DNA of 64,000 nt from an uncultured Rhodospirillales bacterium (GCA_903823665.1 CAIJTR010000067.1:26147-90146), one strand, 5' to 3'; shown: positions 17,751-27,176, counted from the stretch's first letter. Numbers and translations are program-made. The notes: generated from the sequence alone by a model not told the origin.

Positions 17751-17787
17751 CCCCGGCATAGCGTTCGCTCAAAGAACAATGCCGGGG
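17751..17787 (+). promoter_or_regulatory. 5'-UTR hairpin covering the iolD ribosome-binding site
   Basis: CCCCGGCAT (17751-17759) pairs with ATGCCGGGG (17779-17787). An inner GTTC/GAAC stem (17763-17766 with 17774-17777) closes a 7-base loop. The 3' arm contains most of the GGGGGA Shine-Dalgarno sequence of iolD, whose ATG is at 17798. If this RNA folds, it would hide the ribosome site. It could also act as a terminator for the upstream gene, but no T-run follows. Confidence 0.5.
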
Positions 17788-17797
17788 GACGCGCGGG

Positions 17798-19645
17798 ATG
17801 ACGACCATTCGCCTGACGATGGCGCAGGCTTTGGCGCGGGCGATGGCGGCGCAATTATGTGTCGAAAATGGTCAGACAGTGCCGGTTTTTGCCGGTGTGT
17901 GGGCAATTTTTGGACATGGCAATGTGGCAGGGTTTGGCGAAGCGCTGCACAGTGTGCGCGACCGCCTGCCCACTTTTCGTGGACATAACGAGCAGGCGAT
18001 GGCGCACGCGGCGATTGCCTACGCCAAAGCGAAACGATGCCAGCGGATGATGGCAGTCACCACCTCCATCGGCCCCGGTGCCACCAATCTCGTCACGGCA
18101 GCAGCATTGGCGCATGTGAACCGCCTGCCAGTGCTCCTTCTGCCGGGCGACGTGTTCGCCACTCGTAGGCCCGATCCGGTGCTGCAACAGATCGAAAACG
18201 AATCGGACGCAACCGTGAGTGCGAATGACTGCCTGCGCCCGGTCAGCCGGTATTTCGACCGGATCACCCGGCCTGAACAGCTAATCCCGGCCTTCGCCCG
18301 CGCCGTGCAGGTGCTGATGGACCCAGGAGCGCGTGGCCCGGTCACGCTCGCGCTGTGCCAGGATGTGCAGACCGAGGCATATGAGTATCCCAGCCATATG
18401 TTCGAGCCGCGGATCTGGACACAACGCCGCCCGCCGCCGGATGCGGGGGAGCTTGGGGAGTCAGTTCGCCTGCTGCGTGAGGCCAAGCGTCCGCTGGTGA
18501 TTGCGGGCGGTGGCGTTCTCTACAGCCGTGCCGAGGCGGCGCTGCTGGCATTCTGCCGCGCGCATGGGGTTCCGATGTGCGAGACACAGGCGGGCAAATC
18601 CTCGCTGCCTTGGTCCGAAGACCTCAACATGGGTGCTATCGGCGTCACCGGCACGCAGGCAGCTAATGCGCTGGCGGCCGAAGCAGACGTGATTTTGGCC
18701 GTCGGCACGCGTCTGGCCGATTTCACCACCGGATCCTGGGCGCTGTTCGGCGATCCCACGCGGCATCTGATCGGTCTGAACGTGACGGCGTTCGACGCGG
18801 GCAAGCACCGGGCGCAGCCGCTGGCGGCGGATGCGTTGGTGGGGCTTGAGAGCCTCGGCGCAGCACTTGCGCAGTGGCGCGCGCCGTCAGATTGGACGGC
18901 ACGGGCGGTGGCCAGCCGCACGGCGTGGCTCTCGGTGGCGGCAGCCTACACAGCCGCGTCCGACACGGCATTGCCAACCGATGCACAGGTGCTGGGCGCG
19001 GTGCAGCGTCAGGCCCAGCCCAACGATATCGTCATGTCGGCAGCAGGCGGCCTTCCCGGAGAGATGCACAAGCTCTGGCTGGCGGAGGAGCCGGGCGGCT
19101 ATCATATGGAATACGGCTTCTCCACCATGGGCTACGAAATCGCCGGAGGCCTCGGCGTGAAGCTGGCGGAACCGGGGCGCGAGGTGTTCGTGCTGCTCGG
19201 CGATGGCTCGTATCTGATGATGAACTCCGAGATCGCGACATCGGTGATGATGGGACTGAAGCTCACGATCGTGGTGCTCGACAATGGCGGGTTCGGCTGC
19301 ATCAACCGGTTGCAGAAGGCGACAGGCGGCGCTGCGTTCAACAACCTGCTCGCTGATGCCGTGCATGAGGTGCTGCCGGAGATTGACATCGCCGGGCACG
19401 CGCGGGCGCTGGGCGCGTTGGCCGAGAAAGTCGCCGGGCTGGCGGCGCTTGAGGCAGCGCTCGTCCGGGCACGCGCGCAAACAAGAACATGCGTGCTCGT
19501 CATCGACACCGATCCACAAACCGGCACCGATGCGGGTGGCGCCTGGTGGGACGTGGCGGTGCCGGAAGTGTCGGACCGGGACGGCATGGAACTGATTCGC
19601 GCCCGCTATCTGGCGGCTCGGGCGGCACAGCGCATTGGCAACTAA
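17798..19645 (+). CDS. iolD: 3D-(3,5/4)-trihydroxycyclohexane-1,2-dione hydrolase
   Basis: The 615-residue ThDP-dependent enzyme opens the ring of the myo-inositol breakdown intermediate THcHDO. The N-terminal Pyr domain holds FAGVWAIFGHGNVAG and RGHNEQAMAHAA (catalytic ThDP Glu). The central domain follows, and the C-terminal PP domain has GDGSYLMMNSEI with LDNGGFGCIN for Mg-ThDP. Length and motifs fit IolD better than acetolactate synthase. The ATG at 17798 sits after a hairpin-embedded GGGGGA. iolE follows 12 bp downstream. Other iol genes (A, B, C, G, R) are not seen here and may be elsewhere. Confidence 0.93.
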   Translation: MTTIRLTMAQALARAMAAQLCVENGQTVPVFAGVWAIFGHGNVAGFGEALHSVRDRLPTFRGHNEQAMAHAAIAYAKAKRCQRMMAVTTSIGPGATNLVTAAALAHVNRLPVLLLPGDVFATRRPDPVLQQIENESDATVSANDCLRPVSRYFDRITRPEQLIPAFARAVQVLMDPGARGPVTLALCQDVQTEAYEYPSHMFEPRIWTQRRPPPDAGELGESVRLLREAKRPLVIAGGGVLYSRAEAALLAFCRAHGVPMCETQAGKSSLPWSEDLNMGAIGVTGTQAANALAAEADVILAVGTRLADFTTGSWALFGDPTRHLIGLNVTAFDAGKHRAQPLAADALVGLESLGAALAQWRAPSDWTARAVASRTAWLSVAAAYTAASDTALPTDAQVLGAVQRQAQPNDIVMSAAGGLPGEMHKLWLAEEPGGYHMEYGFSTMGYEIAGGLGVKLAEPGREVFVLLGDGSYLMMNSEIATSVMMGLKLTIVVLDNGGFGCINRLQKATGGAAFNNLLADAVHEVLPEIDIAGHARALGALAEKVAGLAALEAALVRARAQTRTCVLVIDTDPQTGTDAGGAWWDVAVPEVSDRDGMELIRARYLAARAAQRIGN

Positions 19646-19657
19646 AAGGAAAAATGG

Positions 19658-20539
19658 ATGATCCGCATTGGGGCCAATCCGATTGGCTGGTCAAACGACG
19701 ATCTGCGCAGCCTCGGGGGAGAAACGCCGCTAGAGGTGTGTCTGGCGGAGGCGCGCGAGGTTGGCTTCGAGGGCATGGAACTCGGCCACAAATTCCCGCG
19801 TGAGGCTGCGGCCCTGCGTGCGGCCCTCGCCCCATTCGGGATGGCATGCGTCTCCGGCTGGTATTCCGCCGCATTGCTGTTGCGCGACGCAGAAGCTGAG
19901 ATGGTCGCAATGCGCCCGCATCTCGATCTGCTGAAGGCGATGGGATGCAAAGTGCTGGTGTTCGCCGAAACCTCAAACGCCATTCACGGTGACATCGCCG
20001 CACCACTCTCTCGCCGCCCGGTGATGCCCGCCTCAGCCTGGGCAGAGTTTGGTGCCCGCGTGACGGCGGTGGCCAATGCCACTCTCAGCGAGGGAGTGCG
20101 GCTGGTCTATCACCATCACATGGGCACGATTGTGCAGAGCGGCGTGGATATCGACGCGTTCATGGCGGCCACCGGCCCGTCCGTGCATCTCCTGCTCGAC
20201 ACCGGGCATGCGACCTTGGGCGGTGCTGACCCGGCGGCGCTGGCTGAGAGGTATCGCCACCGGATCAGCCATGTTCACACCAAGGACGTGCGGGCGGCGG
20301 TGCTGGCCGAAGCAGCGGCTGGCGATTGGAGCTTTCTGAAAAGCGTGGTGGAGGGCGTCTACACCGTGCCAGGTGACGGCATGGTCGATTACGCCACGGT
20401 GTTCCGAGCCCTGCCCTCCTATTCCGGCTGGGTGGTGATCGAGGCGGAGCAGGACCCGGCGAAGGCCAATCCGTTGAAATATGCGAAACTCGGCTTCGCC
20501 AATCTGACCCGGATGCTGGCGGAGGCGGGTTTGCGGTAA
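19658..20539 (+). CDS. iolE: myo-Inosose-2 dehydratase
   Basis: The protein has 293 residues and a xylose-isomerase-like TIM barrel. The N-terminus IRIGANPIGWSNDD and the segment FEGMELGHKFP are typical of IolE, which dehydrates 2-keto-myo-inositol to the dione that IolD then cleaves. YHHHMGTIVQS, LLDTGHATLGG and SHVHTKDVR hold likely metal-binding His, Asp and Glu residues. A GGAAAAATGG leader stands before the start. It is in one operon with iolD, and the sugar ABC importer follows. Confidence 0.92.
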   Translation: MIRIGANPIGWSNDDLRSLGGETPLEVCLAEAREVGFEGMELGHKFPREAAALRAALAPFGMACVSGWYSAALLLRDAEAEMVAMRPHLDLLKAMGCKVLVFAETSNAIHGDIAAPLSRRPVMPASAWAEFGARVTAVANATLSEGVRLVYHHHMGTIVQSGVDIDAFMAATGPSVHLLLDTGHATLGGADPAALAERYRHRISHVHTKDVRAAVLAEAAAGDWSFLKSVVEGVYTVPGDGMVDYATVFRALPSYSGWVVIEAEQDPAKANPLKYAKLGFANLTRMLAEAGLR

Positions 20540-20542
20540 CAA

Positions 20543-20585
20543 GTTTCGGAGAGCGGTTACATCTCACCTTGCAACCGTTCGAAAC
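20543..20585 (+). terminator. Imperfect hairpin after iolE
   Basis: GTTTCG (20543-20548) pairs with CGAAAC (20580-20585), and CGGTT (20554-20558) pairs with AACCG (20573-20577), with an internal loop between them. It begins 3 bases after the iolE stop. There is no T-run, so it may only attenuate or stabilise; read-through into the transporter genes is likely. Confidence 0.35.
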
Positions 20586-20646
20586 TCGTCCAGAGTATCG
20601 CCATTGAGGGCCAAGCCGCAAAGGCGCGCCCCGTATGGAGGATACG

Positions 20647-21615
20647 ATGAAAACACGCCTGACCCTGCTTGCCGCCACGATTGTGTTCGGTGCCTTCAGC
20701 CTGCCGGTGCCTGCCCGCGCCGCAGACCCGGTAATCCCCGTCATCGTCAAGGACACCACCAGCTTTTACTGGCAAATAGTACTCGCCGGGGCACGCAAAG
20801 CCGGCCAGGACCTGCACGTAAAGGTGCCGGAGCTGGGTGCCACCAGTGAGGCCGACATCAACGGCCAGATCTCCATTCTGGAGAACTCAGTCGCCGACAA
20901 GCCCGCCGCCATCGTCATCTCCCCAACGCAGTTCGCAGCCCTCGGCAAGCCGATCGACGCGGCGGCAAAATCCGTGAAGATCATCGGCATCGACAGTGGT
21001 GCCGACAGCAAAGCCTTCACCAGCTTCCTCACCACCGACAACGTGCAGGGCGGCCGCGCTGCGGCGGACGCTCTGGCGAAGGGCATTGGCGAGAAGAATG
21101 GCGGCAAGGTTGAAGGCGACGTGGTGCTGCTGACCAATCTGCCCGGCGTGGGCTCGCTCGATCAACGCGCCAAAGGGTTCAAGGAAGAACTCGCAAAGTT
21201 CCCCGGCCTCAAACTGGTCGCGGAGCGCATTGGTGACGGTCAGGCCACCAGCGGCCTGAATGCCACGACCGATCTGCTCACCGCCAATCCGAACCTGAAA
21301 GGCGTGTTCGCCTCGAACCTCATTCAGGCGCAGGGTGCGAGCCAGGCGATTGCTGAGAATAAGGCACAGAAAACCGTCACGCTCGTCGGCTTCGACAATG
21401 ACGACAAGCTGGTCAAGCTGCTCGGCGACGGCGTGATCTACGCGCTGATCGTGCAAGACCCATATCGCATGGGATATGACGGCGTGAAGACGGCGCTGGC
21501 TGCCAGCAAGGGTGAGGCGGTTCAGGCGTTTGTCGATACCGGTGTGAACACCATCACCAATGCGAACATGGGCGATGCGCGCAGTCAGGCGTTGCTCAAT
21601 CCGAAAGTGAAGTGA
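20647..21615 (+). CDS. Sugar/inositol ABC transporter substrate-binding protein
   Basis: This protein of 322 residues from the chosen start is a Peripla_BP_4 (ribose-binding-like) protein. It has a signal peptide (KTRLTLLAATIVFGAFSLPV, cleaved near ARA-AD), and VIPVIVKDTTSFYWQIVLAG and FDNDDKLVKLLGDGVIYAL are typical of the fold. The start at 20647 is preferred over 20635 because GGAGG lies directly ahead of it. Its place after iolDE suggests inositol or a related polyol, like the IbpA-IatAP importer known in Caulobacter; this is inference. Confidence 0.88.
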   Translation: MKTRLTLLAATIVFGAFSLPVPARAADPVIPVIVKDTTSFYWQIVLAGARKAGQDLHVKVPELGATSEADINGQISILENSVADKPAAIVISPTQFAALGKPIDAAAKSVKIIGIDSGADSKAFTSFLTTDNVQGGRAAADALAKGIGEKNGGKVEGDVVLLTNLPGVGSLDQRAKGFKEELAKFPGLKLVAERIGDGQATSGLNATTDLLTANPNLKGVFASNLIQAQGASQAIAENKAQKTVTLVGFDNDDKLVKLLGDGVIYALIVQDPYRMGYDGVKTALAASKGEAVQAFVDTGVNTITNANMGDARSQALLNPKVK

Positions 21616-23129
21616 GCATGGCGCTGGCGGGCCACTCCGATGCGGGTGGCCCCTCCGTGCTGTTGGAATTGCGGGGCCTCGATAAGCGTTATCCAGGCAC
21701 GCATGCGCTGAAATCCGTAGACCTTGCCTTCATCGAAGGCGAGGTTCACGCGATCGTCGGTGAGAATGGTGCGGGCAAATCCACGCTGATCAAGTTGCTG
21801 ACCGGTGCTGTCAGGCGAAGCGGCGGGGCGATTGTGTGGCGTGGCGCTGAGGCTGCGATTGAGACGCCGCAGGATGCGATTGAGCTTGGCATCAACGCCG
21901 TGCATCAGGAGGTGGTGCTCTGCCGCCATCTGACCGTGGCCGCCAATCTGTTCCTCGGCGATGAACGCGAGCGAGCCGGGCTGTTGCGGCATAGCCAGAT
22001 GACTGCAGAGGCGCAGCACATTTTGGATGATATGGGCTTTGCAATTCGCGCCGATGCACTGCTTTCGTCGTTGACGATTGGCCAGCAGCAATTGGTGGCA
22101 ACCGCGCGGGCGGCGCAGCGTGGCACAAGGTTTTTGATTTTCGACGAGCCAACCGCCTACCTCACGCGGCAGGAGGCTGCGGCGCTGTTCACCCTGATCC
22201 GGCGGCTTTCGGCTGATGGCGTCACGATCATCTACATCAGCCACCGGCTGGAGGAGGTGTTCGACCTGTCCGACCGCGTGTCTATTTTGCGCGATGGGCA
22301 GTTGGTGCTGACGGCCGTCACGGCGGAGACCGATGAGGCCAGTCTGATCCGTGGCATGATCAATCGCTCAATCGATCAGGTGTTCCATAAAGAGCAAATG
22401 GTGCGCGGTGCCGTGATGCTGGAGACCCGCAAACTGTGCGGACGCGGCTTTTCGGACGTCTCCATGGCCGTGCATGCAGGTGAGATTATCGGTCTGTATG
22501 GCCTCATCGGTGCTGGGCGGAGTGAGTTCGCCAGCGCGCTGTTCGGCCGTGATCCCGCGACCTCAGGCGAGATTTTGTGGGATAATTCCCCTGTGCGGAT
22601 CAGGCGGGAACGCGATGCGCTGCGGTTGGGGATCGCTCTCGCGCCCGAAAGCAGGCGCGATCAGGGTTTGGCATTGAGCCTGCCGGTGGGGTTCAACATC
22701 AATCTGCCGATTTTCCATCGGCTGACACGCGGGCCACTGCTGGATGGCAGGCGGGAGACGACGTGTGCGGAGCGCCAGATTGCCGATCTGAGCATCAAGG
22801 CCCCTTCGCGCCATGTGGCGGCGGCAAGCCTCTCCGGCGGCAATCAGCAGAAGATCGTGATCGGCAAATGGCTCAACCACGGGGCGCGGCTGTTCATCTT
22901 TGACGAACCGACGGTGGGCGTGGACGTGGCGACCAAGGCCGAGATTTACCGGCTGATGGGCAAGCTGTTGCGGGAGGGGACGGCGATCATCCTGATCTCG
23001 TCCTATCTGCCGGAGGTTTATGAACTGGCCGATACTCTGCACGTGTTTGCGCGCGGCCGGTTGGTCGCCAGCCACGCGCACAAGGCCGCAAGCCACGAGA
23101 CGATTTTGGCGCAGGCGATTGGTGGTTGA
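21612..23129 (+). CDS. Sugar ABC transporter ATP-binding protein (two ATPase domains)
   Basis: This 505-residue protein has two fused ABC domains, as in RbsA, XylG and MglA. The first carries GENGAGKST and IFDEPTAYLT; the second is degenerate at Walker A (GLIGAGRSE) but has LSGGNQQK and FDEPTVGVDV. The first-domain signature TIGQQQLV is also relaxed, typical for this class. Two starts are possible: GTG at 21612, overlapping the previous stop, or ATG at 21618. It powers the inositol/sugar importer with the flanking binding protein and permease. Confidence 0.9.
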   Translation: MSMALAGHSDAGGPSVLLELRGLDKRYPGTHALKSVDLAFIEGEVHAIVGENGAGKSTLIKLLTGAVRRSGGAIVWRGAEAAIETPQDAIELGINAVHQEVVLCRHLTVAANLFLGDERERAGLLRHSQMTAEAQHILDDMGFAIRADALLSSLTIGQQQLVATARAAQRGTRFLIFDEPTAYLTRQEAAALFTLIRRLSADGVTIIYISHRLEEVFDLSDRVSILRDGQLVLTAVTAETDEASLIRGMINRSIDQVFHKEQMVRGAVMLETRKLCGRGFSDVSMAVHAGEIIGLYGLIGAGRSEFASALFGRDPATSGEILWDNSPVRIRRERDALRLGIALAPESRRDQGLALSLPVGFNINLPIFHRLTRGPLLDGRRETTCAERQIADLSIKAPSRHVAAASLSGGNQQKIVIGKWLNHGARLFIFDEPTVGVDVATKAEIYRLMGKLLREGTAIILISSYLPEVYELADTLHVFARGRLVASHAHKAASHETILAQAIGG

Positions 23130-23153
23130 TTTGATCTGCAAGGAATTCAAACG

Positions 23154-24113
23154 ATGAGTGCTTCGCAGACCCCTCCCCGCAAACGTTTCGCGGTGCCGTT
23201 CGGTCTCACCCTCGTGCTGTTGCTGGCCTTGCTATGGGTGCTGCTCAGCTTCGCCACGCACAACTTCATGACCGAGCGGAATATCTCCAACCTCGCTCGT
23301 CAAGGCTCCATGATTGCCATTCTGGCATTGGGCGAAACGTTCGTGATTATCACGGCAGGCATCGATCTTTCGGTGGGCGCGATCGCCGGGTTTATCACAG
23401 TGGTGGTGGCTGGGTTGCTGACGCAGGGGCTGCCGATTTGGGCGTCAGTCCTGGCGAGCCTGGGCATTGGTTTGGGGATCGGCGCGTTTCATGCGTTTGG
23501 CATCGTCAGCATGGGGTTGCCGCCGTTCATCATCACCCTGGCGACGCTGACATCGCTGCGCGGCATTGGGCTGTTGCTCACCAACGGTGCCACCATCTCG
23601 ATCACCAATGATGCGTTCACTGAGTTCTCGCTGGGTGACGTGTTCGGCGTGGTGCCGAATTTGTTCGCCGTGGTGCTGGCGGTGGCGCTGCCCGCTTGGC
23701 TATTTCTGGGCCATACACGGTGGGGGCGATATCTGTTCGCCATCGGCTCCAACAGCGAGGCGGCGCGGCTTTCGGGCGTAAGTGTCGTCCGCACGACATA
23801 TTTGGCCTACATCCTCTCGGCGATGTGCGCAGCTCTGGTGGGATTGCTGCTGGCCTCACGCATCGGCATCGGCAACGCAACACAGGCCGAGGGGTGGGAG
23901 TTGCAGGCAATTGCAGCGGCAGTGATCGGCGGCACCAGCCTGTTCGGTGCCGTCGGGTCCTGGCACGGACCGTTACTTGGCGCGTTCATTCTGGCAACAA
24001 TCAACAACGGTGCGAATCTGATGAACGTCAATTCGTTTTGGCAGCGGATAATCACCGGTGGGCTGATTATTGTGATCGTTTATTCTGATCAATTACGCCG
24101 CCGGAAGCGTTAA
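23154..24113 (+). CDS. Sugar ABC transporter permease (RbsC-like)
   Basis: The 319-residue permease has about eight to ten membrane segments. Typical signals are AILALGETFVIITAGIDLSV and, late, AAAVIGGTSLFGAVGSWHG, diagnostic of the ribose/xylose/inositol permease group. The gene lies 24 bp after the ATPase gene with AAGGAAT before the ATG. It completes the importer formed by 20647-23129. A 77-bp gap separates it from the next liv cluster. Confidence 0.9.
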   Translation: MSASQTPPRKRFAVPFGLTLVLLLALLWVLLSFATHNFMTERNISNLARQGSMIAILALGETFVIITAGIDLSVGAIAGFITVVVAGLLTQGLPIWASVLASLGIGLGIGAFHAFGIVSMGLPPFIITLATLTSLRGIGLLLTNGATISITNDAFTEFSLGDVFGVVPNLFAVVLAVALPAWLFLGHTRWGRYLFAIGSNSEAARLSGVSVVRTTYLAYILSAMCAALVGLLLASRIGIGNATQAEGWELQAIAAAVIGGTSLFGAVGSWHGPLLGAFILATINNGANLMNVNSFWQRIITGGLIIVIVYSDQLRRRKR

Positions 24114-24190
24114 CCAATGCTGGCCCCGCGCCTTGCGCATAGCTCCTATCCATGCTTGTAAGCACTCAACAATGACAGTTTGGTGATCCT

Positions 24191-25105
24191 TTGGCCTACG
24201 CACTGCAACAGCTGATCAATGGCATCACGCTCGGAATGATCTACGGCCTGATCGCGGTGGGCTACACCATGGTCTACGGCATCATCGGCATGATCAATTT
24301 CGCCCATGGCGACGTTTTTATGATCGGATCGTTTCTGTCACTGATTGCGATCACGGCACTGACGGCGATGGGCATTTCCTCGGTGCCGCTGATGCTGGCG
24401 CTGACCTTGGTGTTCGCAGCCGTCGTGGCCGGTATTTACGGCTGGTCGATCGAGCGGATTGCGTATCGCCCGCTGCGTGGGTCGTTCCGTCTGGCACCGT
24501 TGATTTCGGCCATCGGCATGTCAATCGCGTTGCAGAACTTCGTGCAGGTGAGCCAGGGGGCGCGTAACAAATCGATGCCGAGCCTGATCCCCGGTGCGCT
24601 GAAGATATTCGAGCAGGACGGCTTCGTGGTTCAGCTGACCTGGATGCAGATCGTTATTTTCGTGGTCACGCTGACCTTGCTCGTCATCTTCACGTGGCTG
24701 GTGACGAAAACCTCACTCGGCCGAGCCATGCGCGCCTGTGAGCAGGACATGAAAATGGCCTCCCTGCTCGGCATCGACACCAACTTCACCATCAGCGTCA
24801 CCTTCGTGATCGGTGCCGCGTTGGCTGCCGTCGCGGGCATGATGTTCCTGCTCTATTACGGCTCAATCGACTTCTACATCGGCTTCGTCGCCGGTGTGAA
24901 AGCCTTCACCGCTGCCGTTTTGGGCGGCGTTGGCAGCTTGCCGGGTGCGGTGATAGGCGGTCTGCTGATTGGGCTGATCGAAGCGTTCTGGTCTGGTTAT
25001 GCCTCCGCGCAATACAAAGACGTTGCGGCGTTTTCGGTGTTGATCATCGTGCTGATCGTCATGCCAACCGGCCTGCTCGGCCGTGCTGATGTGGAGAAGG
25101 TATGA
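24191..25105 (+). CDS. livH: Branched-chain amino acid-type ABC permease LivH (TTG start)
   Basis: The protein (304 residues) has the LivH start ALQQLINGITLGMIYGLIAV, then INFAHGDVFMIGSF and late AAVLGGVGSLPGAVIGG. The only in-frame start that keeps this N-terminus is TTG at 24191: a stop codon lies at 24173 and no ATG or GTG comes between. A weak GGTGAT leader is seen. Its stop overlaps the livM ATG. It is the first gene of a second complete Liv importer (24191-29125). Confidence 0.9.
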   Translation: MAYALQQLINGITLGMIYGLIAVGYTMVYGIIGMINFAHGDVFMIGSFLSLIAITALTAMGISSVPLMLALTLVFAAVVAGIYGWSIERIAYRPLRGSFRLAPLISAIGMSIALQNFVQVSQGARNKSMPSLIPGALKIFEQDGFVVQLTWMQIVIFVVTLTLLVIFTWLVTKTSLGRAMRACEQDMKMASLLGIDTNFTISVTFVIGAALAAVAGMMFLLYYGSIDFYIGFVAGVKAFTAAVLGGVGSLPGAVIGGLLIGLIEAFWSGYASAQYKDVAAFSVLIIVLIVMPTGLLGRADVEKV

Positions 25106-26370
25106 TTGCCGCTCTCAAAGACGCCGGATTTTCGGCGCTCATCGCCTTTGGTTTATTCTTCGCCATGGTGGGCCTGCAGACCAACGTGGCCTCCAACGGC
25201 TCGATGGAACTGGTCCAGCATTGGGATGCGGTGGCCATGCTCGTGGGTGCCACTTTTGTGGGCCGACTGGCGCTGGTGTTGTGGAAGGCCCGGCGCGCCT
25301 CGACTGCCATCGTTGCGCAAGTGAAGCCGTCACGGTTTGCTGGAGCGGGCAAGTTTCTCGCTCCTGTCCTGCTGATTCTGGCGTTTCTATTGCCCATCTT
25401 CGGCAGCCGCTACGCAATCGACACCGGCATTCTGGTGATGACCTACGTGATGCTGGGTTGGGGCCTGAACATCGTGGTCGGCCTCGCTGGCCTGCTCGAT
25501 CTCGGCTACGTCGCATTCTATGCGGTTGGGGCGTACTCCTACGCGCTGCTGGCACAGAATTTCGGTCTGGGCTTCTGGACGTGTCTGCCACTTGCCGGAT
25601 TGCTCGCGGCATTCTGGGGGATGTTGCTGGGCTTCCCGGTGCTGCGCCTGCGCGGTGACTATCTGGCGATTGTGACGCTGGCTTTCGGGGAAATCATCCG
25701 TGTGGTGCTGATCAACTGGACGGAGCTCACCGGCGGCCCGAACGGCATTTCCGGCATTCCGCGCCCCACTCTGTTTGGCCTCACCTTCACGGCCGGCGGC
25801 GGCGAAGGCAGCTTTTCCGATTTCTTCGGTCTGGAGCCAAGCCTCACCTACCGCGTGGCGTTTCTGTATTACGTGATCTTCGGCCTCGCCTTGCTGACCA
25901 ACTGGGTCTCCGTCCGGCTGCGCCGCCTGCCGCTGGGCCGCGCGTGGGAAGCACTGCGGGAGGACGAGATTGCCTGCCGGGCGCTGGGTATCAACGTCAC
26001 CGTGACGAAGCTCACCGCATTCGCCATCGGCGCTGCGTTCGCGGGCTTTGCCGGCGCGTTCTTCGCCACCCGCTCCGCGTTCATCAGCCCAGAAAGCTTC
26101 ACCTTCATCGAGTCGGCGATCGTGCTGGCCATCGTCGTCCTGGGCGGCCTCGGCAGCCAGATTGGCACGGCATTGGCGGCCATCGTGATGATCGGCGGCG
26201 GTGAGTTGTTCCGTGACTTCGCCGAATATCGCATGTTGATTTTCGGCGTCGCACTCGTGGTGGTGATGGTCACCCGTCCGCGCGGATTGGTATCAGGACG
26301 CACACCGTCCGTATCGCTCGGCAAGGCGCAGCTTATCGGCAGCGACATGATCAGCCAGGGGCACGGCTGA
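25102..26370 (+). CDS. livM: ABC permease LivM (long N-terminal region)
   Basis: This protein has 422 residues, longer than the 316-residue LivM of the first cluster. The first roughly 100 residues hold two hydrophobic segments (LIAFGLFFAMVGLQT and AVAMLVGATFVGRLALVLW), like the extended LivM of E. coli. The core follows with MLGWGLNIVVGLAGLLDLGY and a coupling segment ALREDEIACRALGINVT. The ATG overlaps the livH stop, and the TGA overlaps the livG ATG. Confidence 0.9.
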   Translation: MIAALKDAGFSALIAFGLFFAMVGLQTNVASNGSMELVQHWDAVAMLVGATFVGRLALVLWKARRASTAIVAQVKPSRFAGAGKFLAPVLLILAFLLPIFGSRYAIDTGILVMTYVMLGWGLNIVVGLAGLLDLGYVAFYAVGAYSYALLAQNFGLGFWTCLPLAGLLAAFWGMLLGFPVLRLRGDYLAIVTLAFGEIIRVVLINWTELTGGPNGISGIPRPTLFGLTFTAGGGEGSFSDFFGLEPSLTYRVAFLYYVIFGLALLTNWVSVRLRRLPLGRAWEALREDEIACRALGINVTVTKLTAFAIGAAFAGFAGAFFATRSAFISPESFTFIESAIVLAIVVLGGLGSQIGTALAAIVMIGGGELFRDFAEYRMLIFGVALVVVMVTRPRGLVSGRTPSVSLGKAQLIGSDMISQGHG

Positions 26371-27176
26371 TGGGCGCCCCTTTGCTGACGGTTGCCGATC
26401 TCACCATGAAGTTCGGCGGCCTCACCGCCGTGGACAGTCTGTCCTTCGTCGCCAATGCCGGTGAGATCACGGCGGTCATCGGCCCGAACGGGGCCGGCAA
26501 AACCACCGTGTTCAATTGCATCACCGGGTTTTACAAAGCGAGCTCGGGCACCATCTCGCTGAGCAGCGCTGCGGGCGATTTTGCGCTGGCCACCATGCAG
26601 GGCCACAACATCACGCGGCAGGCGAAGGTGGCGCGAACGTTCCAGAACATCCGGCTGTTCTCTGGCATGACCGTGCTGGAGAATTTGCTGGTTGCACAGC
26701 ACAACATGGTGATGCCTGACGTGGTTCACGGTGTGCTCGCCGTGTTCGGCCTCGGCGGCTACCGCTCACTGGAACGTCAGGCGCTCGACAAGGCGAAGTA
26801 TTGGCTGGATCAGGTCAAGTTGCTCAGCCGTGCGGACGTTCCCGCCGGCTCCCTGCCCTATGGCGATCAGCGCCGCCTGGAGATTGCGCGTGCCATGTGC
26901 ACCGGCCCTTCGTTGCTATGCCTTGATGAGCCGGCCGCAGGTTTGAATCCGCGTGAGTCAGACGAGTTGGCGGTCCTTCTTACCTCGATCCGTGACAGTG
27001 GCTGCGCCATCATGCTGATCGAGCACGACATGGGCGTGGTGATGAAAATTTCCGATCACGTCGTGGTGCTGGAATATGGCCGCAAGATCAGTGACGGAAC
27101 GCCGGAGCATATCCGTGCCGATCCCAAGGTCATCGCAGCCTACCTGGGTGAAGACGAAGACGAGGTGGCAGCATGA
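26370..27176 (+). CDS. livG: ABC transporter ATP-binding protein LivG
   Basis: The protein has 268 residues with Walker A GPNGAGKTT, signature region LPYGDQRRLEIARAM, Walker B LLCLDEPAAGL and H-loop MLIEHDMG. NPRESDEL and EYGRKISDGTPEHI are typical LivG stretches. It overlaps livM (TGATG) and livF (ATGA). A short insertion around SLSSAAGDFALATMQGHNIT is unusual compared with the first-cluster LivG but does not touch a motif. Confidence 0.92.
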   Translation: MGAPLLTVADLTMKFGGLTAVDSLSFVANAGEITAVIGPNGAGKTTVFNCITGFYKASSGTISLSSAAGDFALATMQGHNITRQAKVARTFQNIRLFSGMTVLENLLVAQHNMVMPDVVHGVLAVFGLGGYRSLERQALDKAKYWLDQVKLLSRADVPAGSLPYGDQRRLEIARAMCTGPSLLCLDEPAAGLNPRESDELAVLLTSIRDSGCAIMLIEHDMGVVMKISDHVVVLEYGRKISDGTPEHIRADPKVIAAYLGEDEDEVAA

